From the NCBI RefSeq assembly GCF_022605725.1, contig NC_065563.1:13294518-13358517 (forward strand): 64,000 nt of DNA, read 5' to 3'. A program made the translations under genes and the position numbers. The stretch comes from Anthonomus grandis grandis (Eukaryota; Arthropoda; Insecta; Coleoptera; Curculionidae). A model generated the notes under the pieces. The model was not told the DNA's origin. It saw only the letters and a list, made by a program, of their open reading frames with translations, and did not search any database. Shown here one piece after another: positions 48,997 to 59,180 of this stretch (within the stretch, counting starts at the first letter, position 1; each line of letters starts with the position of its first letter).

Positions 48997-51338
48997 ATGC
49001 AGTTTAAGATGCCGGAAACAGTGACGGCCTCCTCGACCGAAGAGAGACCTCTGGCCTTGTCTAGAAGGGACTTTTCCTTACCTTCGCCCAGCGCCTCCTC
49101 CTCCTCCGGAAGGTCTTCTTCCGGCACCAGATATGACGGGCAAATGTCGTACCATCATCAGGTGAGTTGACTTTTCCGCGCATATGTGAATTTCGCTTAA
49201 GGGGCTCTGGAGTCTAAACGGTTTTATTACGAACTATTGATGTGTTTTCTACGTACTTTAGCATTTTAATAACTCCAAAGTGTTCTTTTTGCTTTACAGA
49301 CACTCGGTATTTATCTAGTAATTAATTATTTACACTTTTAAGCCTAAAATGTCTACTCTATTCATTTATTTATTTGTCTTTAAAAGGTTCAACTAGGGCC
49401 CACCATGGGCCACCATCGGGAAACCTCGGCATTCGTTCCGGTGGTTCCCTCGCGGAATATGCCGCATCCGATGTTATACCCGGGGGAGATTCATCCCCTT
49501 TTAGGGTTGGAAAACAGAGAGAGAAATCCCGACGGGAGTAAAAATGCTGAAGGTAAGTCTAGAAGAAGAAAAACTACGTTGATATACGTTTTTGGGGGGT
49601 GGCACTCGACGATTTAATAGTTTCGACATTTTTTGACTTTGACGCTGAATCATGACGTACCTGTTTGCCCTTAGACATTCGGAATTTATCTGGTTATAAT
49701 CCACTAAAAAACATTTTTTCTAAATGTTACCAAAATGCCATTTTCTATGAAAAACCCCAAAAGTCGCTCAGTGAAATGTTGTACCCTCCAGTGCCGCATC
49801 ATCATGCTACAATAAGTAAATGGTCCAGCACCTAAGGTAAACGGCTCGATAAATGGCGGAATCGCTGTATATACTTTTTAATTTTGATAATTAGAGGCTC
49901 AAGATGGGTGGAACTGATCTGGAAATGCTAGTCAAAAGCTTTGAATTATCCGAATATGGGCAAATCAATTGGGGAAATCGTGTAGTGCGGCCAGGAAAAT
50001 TCGGCAAAGTCTTGACAGATATTTGACATTTGAGTTCCAATGTTTCTTATTAAAATTTTGCTGTTTGAAGTATTCTTTTGAGATATTGGACTGACCCTAT
50101 AGGTTAAAACTACCAACTCGACAAAAAATTAAGAAATGTTCTCTCAATGCTCCAGTGCTTGTCTTATTAAGTTATGTCACGTGACTGCCGTGGCTCTTTC
50201 GCTATTGGTCCAACAAAGTTGAAATTGCGGTTTACTTAGAATGCAATTTTGACAGATGATTGCCCCCATGACTTCTATTGACACGCTATATTGGTCCGAT
50301 TGGATCGGTATTTCGGATACAATTACTCAGTTTTGACATGGAACAAATTATATTGACATACCACGTGACTATATAAAAACATTATGGTTCTTTGAAGCAT
50401 CATACCCCAAGAACTGGTCATCTCTTTCTTTCGCATGTAAACTTTGGCCCTCCGACTAACCAGGATTAAGTACTATAGGAATCCCCACGGATTCTGATGT
50501 CGATGGAAATAAACGATTTGATTTATCTGGGCATGCGTACTGAGCATGCAACACCAACCAAATTACAGTAATATATAGTAAATGTCTATTTCCGATGAGA
50601 TCTTCGTAAACGCGTCTTGTACCTTGTAGCGCCTTCTGAAGGACAACAAATAAAAGCGTCGTAATATCAGACTTTGATTGTATCACTTAATGACATGCGT
50701 CAACAATATCGCGACACCATTTTGTTTACCGTCTAAGAAAACTAAGCGATTCTTCTCGCAGCTACTTTTAATCAAATAAAGCACTTCTGAATTGAATTGA
50801 CTCGTATACCTCACACAGGATCTACGACCACGTCGATCCGCAAATCAACCTCCTCCTCCTCCTCCTCGTCGTTCGACCTGATGGCCATGATGGCGGACAA
50901 ACGTAAGGAGCTTCAGCTGCGCGAGGAGGCGGCTTGCGTGGCGGCAGCCCACGCAGCCGCCCTCATGCTGCCCCATCGTCCGCCCGCCGCCCTCATCGAT
51001 GCCGCCAACGGGCAGCCGCCGCCTCCGCCGCCCCACGGCTACCCCGCATTCTTACCGGCCAGTCCGGCGAACGGCGGCACGTTCACGTTCCCGGGCGGCG
51101 GCGCGTTGTTTCCCCCCGGACCGCCCCAGATGCACCCGCACTTGGACCGGAGACTGTTGAGGGCCCCCGGTAGAGCCTCGAGGCCTAAAAAGCAGTTCAT
51201 TTGCAAGTTTTGCAACCGGCAGTTTACCAAGAGTTACAATTTGTTGATACACGAAAGGACCCACACGGACGAGAGGCCTTACAGTTGCGATATCTGCGGG
51301 AAGGCTTTCAGGAGGCAGGACCATCTGAGGGATCACAG
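48997..51338 (+). CDS. Odd-skipped family C2H2 zinc-finger transcription factor (bowl/sob-like), 5' exons
   Basis: Odd-skipped family proteins are nuclear factors acting in segmentation, leg joints and gut patterning. Coding exons: 48997-49161, 49387-49552, 50819-51338; phases and GT/AG borders agree, giving 283 codons plus two bases. An in-frame stop at 48970 precedes the start; a second in-frame ATG is at 49009. Residues 1-55 are Ser-rich. Exon 3 begins with a Ser run followed by [15 protein letters not shown], then Ala-rich and Pro/Gly-rich stretches. Zinc finger 1 spans C239-C242-H255-H259 ([12 protein letters not shown]); zinc finger 2 has C267, C270 and H283 (RRQDHLRDH). TDERPYSC links the fingers. 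The exon ends between the two zinc-binding histidines of finger 2, so the rest of that finger and any following ones are in later exons outside the window. The Q after RPKK and [14 protein letters not shown] favour bowl or sob over odd, but I cannot settle the paralogue. Confidence 0.93.
49162..49386 (+). other. Intron 1 of the Odd-skipped family gene
   Basis: Starts GTGAGT after the phase-0 codon CAG and ends in a pyrimidine-rich tract followed by AAAAG. A second AG ten bases downstream (49395-49396) would break the frame, so the upstream acceptor is preferred. No repeat is seen. Confidence 0.8.
49553..50818 (+). other. Intron 2 of the Odd-skipped family gene
   Basis: Starts GTAAGT and ends CACACAG. 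Phase 1 is confirmed by the matching half codons on both sides. It contains the inverted relative of the dispersed repeat at 301-470. Confidence 0.8.
50166..50425 (-). repeat. Dispersed repeat, copy B (inverted)
   Basis: Two blocks match 301-470 in reverse complement: 50172-50214, with GTCACGTGACTGCCGTGG, and 50380-50425, with ATACCCCAAGAACTGG. The blocks are farther apart than in copy A, so one copy has an insertion or the other a deletion. It lies within intron 2 of the Odd-skipped family gene. Confidence 0.45.
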
Positions 51339-52857
51339 GTAAGGCTTCTATTTAATCCTCTAATTTAATAATGGGTTTTCTTAGCGGTGACATGATACCA
51401 TTATAAATTATGTTATTATTACAATCTTCTTCGGTAGAAATGCCATCACGGTCGTACCCTGCTGTATTTATTAAGGGATTAGGGACATTCTTTATGTTTA
51501 ACGTCTTAAGGCCAGAGAGAGAGATAGCTCGAGAAAGATTATAAGAAAGAGAAGTAGAAGACGCTTTAAGGAGCATTAAAAAACACGTGATGAAATATAC
51601 AGGATGTTTCATTATATATCTTAGGAACCGTCATTCTGGCAACAAGTGTTTTTAGGTTCAAAATTTGGCCACTAGGGGGCACAATTAAAGGGTCAATAAT
51701 TCGATTCTAATATTCTCTAGAAAATACCATAATCCTAATTATAAATAATAATATAAACCTCATTGGCGTGCCGACCTTCATAAACTAGGAAACACCCAAA
51801 AATCTTGGAAAATATGGGCGCTAGAAAAAATCTTTAAATACAAACATTTTGGCGAATCAATCGGTGCATCTGATGGTGACCTTAAACTTGTCCTTGTGCT
51901 TGACCTTCAAGGTTATTTGAAGGTTAAAGCGATTTTTTTAAATGGGAACCCCTATTTTTGTCACCGGATTCTGGAAGAGCGGAAAATTTTACGTCCGGGT
52001 ATGTATTGAAATATGAGATTGAAGTAATCTGGAGAGGACTTCTTAAAAATCTCGCGAGTTCAGTGGTAAAACAAAGCAAATAAAGTCAAAATCAAAAAAA
52101 ACAAAAAAGGTGTCAGTCTCCACCACTGGTCCCTTACCTGCCCGCAAGAAAACTTACAATAAACACCAACGCCCCAAAGAGCGAAAAGAAGAAGAAGAAG
52201 AAGAAGAGAGCAAACGGACCTGTCAAGGTATCTCAGGTCCGGTCTATTGTCCGGCCGTTTGATTAATACTTTTTTGCCTCTTAACTCTAATCTACTATAC
52301 GAATTGTATCATTAGAAGAGGAGAGAGAAAAAAAAACTGGGTGTTTTTAAATTAATGATCGCGTCAAAGAAAACGCGATTAGGCCCTATTGTCCTCCCAA
52401 AGAAAAAGTTTTCTTTAGTACATAAGGCCTTATATTTATGTGTGTGTGGGTATATAAGAAAATTATTATTACCACATGAACTTTACATAGTCAAATTAGT
52501 TCGTGACTCCTCGGGGGCTCGACTGAACGCCGCTATACTTTTTCCAAATGTCTTTATAATTAACAAAAATTGAGCGTGGGAACGCGAAAAAGTGGAAATT
52601 CATTTGTTTTTTTTTTAATGTACAAAGTATGCTAAGAAAAAGTTGATTTTGCGTAAGTTTTTAATTGCACGAAACAATTGACGACAAGTGTGCAACCACC
52701 AAATATGAACTTTTTTAATTCGATCAATATAATAACGATACCGATCTGCAGTCTTAGTCTAGTGACTGCAGTTTTACTGAAATCAGACCCATAGTAATAA
52801 AGTTTTAATTGTCACCAGACTTTAAAAATTTGCTAAAAATTCATAATTGTTTCCTAA
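51339..52857. other. First part of intron 3, repeat remnants
   Basis: Begins with a good donor (GTAAGG). No coding exon is recognised. The stretch 51590-52080 has the style of insect dispersed repeats, with ATACAGGATGTTTC near 51598 and CCACTAGGGGGCAC near 51668, but no second copy is in the window. The rest is single-copy AT-rich sequence. A 72-codon plus-strand frame (52355-52573) is not recognised. Confidence 0.45.
52184..52208 (+). repeat. AAG microsatellite
   Basis: Eight or so consecutive AAG triplets within purine-rich intronic DNA. Confidence 0.85.
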
Positions 52858-53483
52858 ATAAACCCCAAATACCAAATTTCATTCAAATCGGGCAAATACC
52901 AAAATTACCACATAAAATAATAATATCCATTAAATCCCGATTAGATTTTTTTTTTATCATTAGGACCCACTGTGTTGTAATTTTTGTCTAGCAAAATGCC
53001 TTGTATAGACCACTGTGTCGCATGAATATTATAATAATAATAATACAGGGAAAATGCTAAAACGTCAAACGTTGCCGAATTATCACGGCTAAAAGAACCC
53101 GATTTGGTAAAAGATATGCACATATTCGCATTCTCCAGAGTCTCTTGAATAATTCCGTGCTAATTTCAGGAAGTTCCGAGCTATTTTAAGCATTTTATCA
53201 ATGAAATTAGGAAGCAAGTCCGGGCCGCCGATTCATCTACGTTGACGCCATGTTGTCAACACCGCCATTAAAATTGGGCATAAACGTCAAAATCGACCAT
53301 TTTCAGACGATGATTTCGCGTATAAAAAAAGGCTTTTGCCTTATGATTTGTATATGGAAAAATAGTATAAAGCCTTAGGAAAAGTTTAACATCAATTCTG
53401 GACCGATTCCAATCGGTTTAAGTAGTTAAATTTCGATTATAAAAAGGGTCTTTTTTCGGCCGTTTTCGTTGCCATGGAGACGC
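52858..53483 (+). mobile_element. Unclassified element, copy 3 (right-truncated)
   Basis: Direct-orientation copy matching about 1104-1735 of copy 1, starting at AAATACCAAATTTC and breaking off after GCCATGGAGACGCG. A small expansion of ATA triplets is present near 53029-53044. It lies only 17 bases from the inverted copy 4. Confidence 0.7.
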
Positions 53484-53500
53484 GCACTTGACCATATTAC

Positions 53501-55246
53501 TTATTAGAGCGCAGCTCTTATTATGGGGCTCTCCCGCAGTGGAGTTGTCGCACAAAATTCTGACCGGTCGGACTAAAGTGTTTATAACTTTAGTTATATT
53601 TGGGTTAGAGAAACGATGTTTACCTTTTTATAATCTAGAAATATGAGGCTTTAATTTGATTATTTTCAAATTTTCATTTGTTTTTTTGTGTAGGACTAGG
53701 ACGCCTTCAAATTCAAAAAAAAATTTTTCTTCGATTTTGGTCAAGGGAATTCGATACAGGTCGCAACGGTTCTTTGAATATTATGAAATTTAACAGATCG
53801 ATTAGAGTTAATGAGAACCTTACCTGTATAGTTTTTGGTTATTCTCAGCATACGGGAAGTATTTTTTTTTAACGCTTAAAGTTTCAGACATGTATGATAT
53901 TCCAGCCCCTCTGACGGTTTAACGGTGTTTTTCCGGAAATAATGACTCACAAAAGATAGGTGCGCCTCATCGAAAACTACAATTTTTATAAAAGATTTTT
54001 TTTGAAAAAATGTTTTTTTTGGGAAAAAAATCAAAAAAACCTCAAAAAATTGATTTTTTTTAGTTTTTTCTGTGTAAAATTTTTACGGTGCAAAATTTCA
54101 AAAAATTTCATTTGGATTAATTAAAACTGCATTCTCTTCGAATAAAGCGGCGTATAAAGTTTAAACGTATCATTTATACAGGGTGAACAGTGCTCAATTG
54201 AAAATATCCTTTTTCACACTTTTTTTTTTCCAGCCTTAATAACTTTTTAGCGGCACCCGCTAAAGCCAAATGGCTTATGGGCGGTTTGTAGCGTGACATA
54301 AGCAGAATCTTTTGCAATTTCAAACGTACTTCTAAGTAAAACCATTTTTGAGTTATAAAGTTTTTAAAATTTTTTGACTTTGGAAATTAATTGTACCCAC
54401 CCGGTATGTGATAGAAAAACCAAAACCAATCGAGCAGATACGCCATTCATTTTACTATGACATACTAAAATTTCATTTTTTCGCTATTTTTACAAGTACC
54501 CTAAAAGTAATTTTTTTTTCAAAAAAGTCCTAAGTACGAAAAATCGCTAAATATCTACCCACACAAGAGCGACGACGTTCGAGTCACCTATGACCGGTGT
54601 TATGGCCGGCGTCTCCATGGCAACGAAAACGGCCAAAAAAAGACCCTTTTTATAATCGAAATTTAACTACTAAAACCGATTGGAATCGGTCTAGAATTGA
54701 TGTTAAACTGTTCCTAAGGCTTTATACTATTTTTCCTTATACAAATCATAAGGCAAAAACCTTTTTTTATGCCCGAAATCATCGTCTGAAAATGGTCGAT
54801 TTTGACGTTTATGCCCAATTTTAATGGCGGTTATGACAACATGGCGTCAACGTAGATGAATCGGTGGCTCGGACTTGCTTCCTAATTTCATTGATAAAAT
54901 GCTTAAAATAGCTCAGAACTTCCTGAAATTGGTATCGAATTATTCAGGAGACTCTGGAGAATCCGAATATGTGCATATCGTTTACTAAATCGGGTTCTTT
55001 TAGCCGTGATAATTCGGCAATGTTTGACGTTTTAGTATTTGCCGTGTATTATAATAATATTCATGCGACACAGTGGTCTATACAAGGCATTTGACTAGAC
55101 AAAAATTACAACACAGTGGGTCCTAATGATAAAAAAATAATCTAATCTAAGGGATTTAATGGGTATTATTATTTTATGTGGTAATTTTGATATTTGCCCG
55201 ATTTAAATGAAATTTGGTATTTGGGTTTGGTTTAGGGTATAATTTT
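53501..55246 (-). mobile_element. Unclassified element, copy 4 (full length, inverted)
   Basis: Full-length inverted copy. Its palindromic end is at 53501-53523 (AGAGC-GCA-GCTCT arms), and its other end, near 55246, matches the start of copy 1. It is more diverged from copies 1 and 2 than they are from each other. It carries a 75-codon plus-strand frame (54597-54824) largely shared with copy 2 on the same strand of the element. With copy 3 it forms an inverted repeat with arms of about 620 bp. Confidence 0.7.
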
Positions 55247-55319
55247 TGAAATATTGAGTTTTAAGGTCACGTGACCACTACTTGTTATTTATATTACCAC
55301 TTATATATTATTTTAGCGT

Positions 55320-55460
55320 TAATAAATACAATTTAAAGAAAATCAGGCCCGCATTAAGGAAAAAATTCCTGATGATGGTTTTTAATACGTCGAAACGTCG
55401 CATGAAATACATCATTTTAAAGGAAATAAAAAAATGCTTTCAAAATAAGTTATAAAAAAT
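55320..55460 (+). mobile_element. Possible retroelement 3' tail with CTGATGA...CGAAACGTCG signature
   Basis: CTGATGATGG at 55369-55378 followed by ACGTCGAAACGT at 55388-55399, then an AAATAAAAAAATG run. This signature recalls 3' ends of insect non-LTR or Penelope-like elements and superficially a hammerhead ribozyme core. Stem II pairing between the two core blocks is poor, so a working ribozyme is doubtful. No reverse transcriptase frame is nearby. Confidence 0.3.
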
Positions 55461-56130
55461 ACAGGTCCGTATTTAAAAGAAAGAAGTTGGTAGCTGTTGC
55501 CAAGATACCAAACGTCATAAAAAACAATGAAAGGTGAAATTTTGTAGAGCACAAAAAATTATAAAACTTTATAATTAAAAGTGAGTTTCTAAAATCAATC
55601 AATTTAGAAAAATCATCAAAATTGGCAACATTCTTCTAATTTAACCGCCCTCGTATCTTCTTCTCTTTATAGAGTTTCAGCAATAGCAATAGTCACACAT
55701 GGCAAATGGGACATCCTGTACAGGTAGTTGAAGAACCGTGCAAACCTTATACAACTTGGCAAACACCCTATTGGAACTTTTTGTGATTTTCCTCTTATGA
55801 AGTAAGGATCAGTATACTATGCCGAATTTTCGATTTTACCCTATATTTCTACATTTAATTAAAATTGTGATATATCATATCTTCAAACAAGAAAAATTTG
55901 AAGCAAACCAGTGAACTGGTACACCTGGATTGAGTAGCAGCAGCTCTAGTGGGGTCAATAACATACACACATACGTACGTCTGTATACACGAGATTTAAA
56001 ACGCTCCCAATGTGGGAGTCCGGTAAATATGTAAATAAAACATTTGATGTCGCACACCTCCGGAATTAAACAAACCATAAACATTTGAAGAACAATATGG
56101 TCGGTAGCAACGTAATGAATCATTTATATG

Positions 56131-56145
56131 TATATATATATATAC
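56131..56145 (+). repeat. TA dinucleotide run
   Basis: Short (TA)n run of about seven units. Confidence 0.8.
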
Positions 56146-56251
56146 AGCGGCAATCTATTTTTTGGTATTTAGAACTGAATACATTTATTCCCAATTCCAA
56201 TCGAATATAAAAGACAGACAAGGAAAAGAGAAGGTTACATTTGATTGACAC

Positions 56252-56288
56252 GAGAAGAAGAAGAAGAAGAAGAAGAAGAAGAAGAAGA
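56252..56288 (+). repeat. GAA microsatellite
   Basis: About twelve consecutive GAA triplets, interrupted only at the ends. A similar AAG run occurs at 52184. Confidence 0.9.
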
Positions 56289-56689
56289 TGGTGTCTCCGA
56301 GTATTAAGAGCGGGCCTGTTAATTGCTTTTAGAAGTTCTTAAGCGAGTCTACCTGTACCAGAAACCCGATGGAATAGAGAAGATAAAAGACGACTATCGG
56401 TTAAGTCGCTCGGTCAGTTACTTTTTGCCGCACGACTGATTCCGAACGATAAAATTCCTGCTTTTGCCGTGTACAATCGCAGGACCGGACCCCGTCAGCT
56501 ATGGTTAACGCTTTAATTTACAGGTATCTTACGTCTGTAATATACACGGGCGGATATTTAATGAATTTCTTGCATATATATATGTAAATTACTTCCAGGA
56601 TCTACTAGTAACTAGCTCCAGCACTGTCACTAAAATCGATCATGTAAGGCAATTGTTTTTTCACTAATTTAATTAATTCACTAATGTCA

Positions 56690-58480
56690 TTGGCAATTGT
56701 TTTTCAGGCAAAGGGAAGATCATTGGGTCCCAGCATTTAGTACTACCGGAAAAAATTTATGTCCATCAAATAGTTTCTAAACTATGAGATTTGAGAGTCT
56801 TTTATTAAATAATGCATTTTTTTTATATTCTAAAAATAGTCAACTTTGATTTTTTTTTCTGAAAAAACTAATAAATTCCAAACGCATTTGTAATCGTTTT
56901 TAGAATATTTGGACCCTTTTGAATCATTTGGTACCACTGGAATTGTCGTATCTATTATAGTTTTCAAGCTATGAACATCTGAAGTTTCTTATTAAATTAC
57001 ACATATTTGTCTTATAGTTGAAGAATGGTCAATTTTGAAATTTTTTCCTAAAAAAACTGATAACTTTCAAAAGCTTTTGTTGCTGTTTCTAGATTATTTG
57101 AAACCTTCTGAATCGTTTGGTACCACTGGAATTGTCGTATCTATTATAGTTTTCAAGCTATGAACATCTGAAGTTTCTTATTAAATTACACATATTTGTC
57201 TTATAGTTGAAGAATGGTCAATTTTGAAATTTTTTCCTAAAAAAACTGATAACTTTCAAACGCTTTTGTTACCGTTTCTAGAATATTTGGAACCTTCTGA
57301 ATCGTTTGGTACCACTGGAATTGTCGTATCTATTATAGTTTTCAAGCTATGAACATCTGAAGTTTCTTATTAAATTACACATATTTGTCTTATAGTTGAA
57401 GAATGGTCAATTTTGAAATTTTTTCCTAAAAAAACTGATAACTTTCAAACGCTTTTGTTACCGTTTCTAGATTATTTGAAACCTTCTGAATCGTTTGGTA
57501 CCACTTGAATTGTCGTATCTATTATAGTTTCCGAGCTATGGGCATCTGAAGTTTCTGATAAAATTACACATATTTGTCTTATAATTGAAAAATGGTCAAT
57601 TTTGAAATTTTTTCCTAAAAAAACTGATAACTTTTAAACGCTTTTGTTGCTGTTTCTAGAATATTTGGAACCTTCTGAATCGTTTGGTACCACTGGAATT
57701 GTCGTATTTATTATAGTTTTCAAGCTATGGACATCTGAAGTTTCTTATTAAATTATGCATATTTTTCTTACAATCCAAAAATGGTCAATTTTGAAATTTT
57801 TTCCTAAAAAACCTGATAACTTTCAAAAGCTTTTGTTACCGTTTTTAGAATATTTGGAACCTTCTGAATCGTTTGGTACCACTGGAATTGTCGTATCTAT
57901 TATAGTTTCCGAGCTATGGACATCTGAAGTTTCTTATTAAATTACACATATTTGTCTTATAATTGAAGAATGGTCAATTTTGAAATTTTTTCCTAAAAAA
58001 ACTGATAACTTTCAAAAGCTTTTGTTACCGTTTCTAGATTATTTGAAACCTTCTGAATCGTTTGGTACCACTGGAAATGTCGTATCTATTATAGTTTTCA
58101 AGCTATGGGCATCTGAAGTTTCTTATTAAATTATGCATATTTGTGTTACAATTCAAAAATGGTCATTTTTGAAATTTTTTCCTGGAAAAACTAAAAATTT
58201 TTAATCGAATTTGTCATCGTTTTTAACATATTTGGAACCTTCTGAAGCGTTTGGTACCACTGAAAAAATTATACGTCTTATAGTTTCCAAGCTATGAGAT
58301 TTTAAAGTTTCTTATGAAATTATGCATATTTTTTGGTACAGTTCAAAAATGGTCAACTTTAAAAATATTTTCTGGAAAAACTAATAACTTTCAAACGCAT
58401 TTATTACCGTTTTTAGAATATTTGAACCCTTCTGAATCGTTTGGTACTACTGGGAAAGTCGCAAATCAAACAAAACTTAC
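56690..58480 (+). repeat. 189-bp tandem repeat array, about 10 copies
   Basis: The marker GGTACCACTGG or a close variant lies at 56930, 57119, 57308, 57497, 57686, 57875, 58064 and 58253, exactly 189 bp apart, with weaker copies at about 56740 and 58444. Central copies are nearly identical; both end copies are diverged. The unit is 63 codons long, so short open frames run through it (57755-57940; 58314-58616), but they match no protein and are attributed to the period being a multiple of three. Confidence 0.95.
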
Positions 58481-59180
58481 GTTATTTGGTTTTGAAGTGC
58501 CTGGAATACCTGAAGAATTACGTCAATTGCCTGGAAGAAAATTCCTTTTTGTTGAATGGCAATTTTTTGACTACCGTGTCAATTTAAAGCAAAAAAAAAC
58601 AAAAGATACTTTCTAAATTCCCACGACGACTCCTTAATATATTCGGCTATAGTGGAGCCGCTTTAAAGCAAAAAAAAGACGACCTCCAACCACCGAAGGA
58701 TATAATGATCGGCCGCGATCGCTTTTTAGTCGTAATTACGGGTTTCGGCGGATCGTATGTAAATTTTCCGAAAATTATTAAGAAAAAATTCATAAGACGC
58801 TCCCCGTACTAATTTATTAACGTCCACACGGAAATTACACGGTCCGCATGGGGGGATTCATTTTGTAAGAACAATTTACTCAATTCTCAATTGAAAAACA
58901 AATGCCGCGCATGGTAGAAGTCAATTATTCTCGAGATAAAATCTCCCTTTTTGAATATACACGGATTGTGTGTCGTCCCTTCATGGTTGTTCTGTGATGG
59001 TGGGCGTATCGTGTCTGCCTTGGACCTTTTTCGTTGTTACAGTGGCGTACTGAATAACCCCCCCCCCTCCCCGAATCATTTATTTAAGAAGAAGTCATTT
59101 GTTTTTGTCGAAGCTACTTTTATGTATGTACTGGGCGTGGTGGCTTTTTAGTCGGTCTTCAATCGCAACAATGAAAAACA
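58481..59180. other. Single-copy intronic DNA between two arrays
   Basis: No gene is recognised. A GC-richer segment at 58680-58770 has clustered CpG and a TAATTA core near 58733, which could be a regulatory element; this is only a possibility. A run of C with CT at 59059-59070 is low complexity. Confidence 0.35.

Larger units (their letters stand above)
55461..56689. other. Intronic DNA with repeat remnants
   Basis: Nothing coding is recognised. The stretch around 55600-55800 has dispersed-repeat style (GGGACATCCTGTACAGG near 55707). The stretch 56310-56520 is single-copy and richer in GC, a possible regulatory segment, but no specific site is supported. Confidence 0.35.

Noticed and set aside
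49395..49396. Alternative acceptor for exon 2 of the zinc-finger gene
   Set aside because: Using this AG would put exon 2 in a frame that does not match exon 1's phase-0 end; the AG at 49385-49386 keeps the frame.
50845..51336. Overlapping open frames opposite to or out of phase with exon 3 of the zinc-finger gene
   Set aside because: The GC-rich exon opens several frames. Only the plus-strand frame encodes the C2H2 fingers and agrees with splice phases.
56690..58616. Repeat protein encoded by the 189-bp array
   Set aside because: The period is a multiple of three, so frames can stay open, but stops occur in most units and the peptides resemble nothing known.
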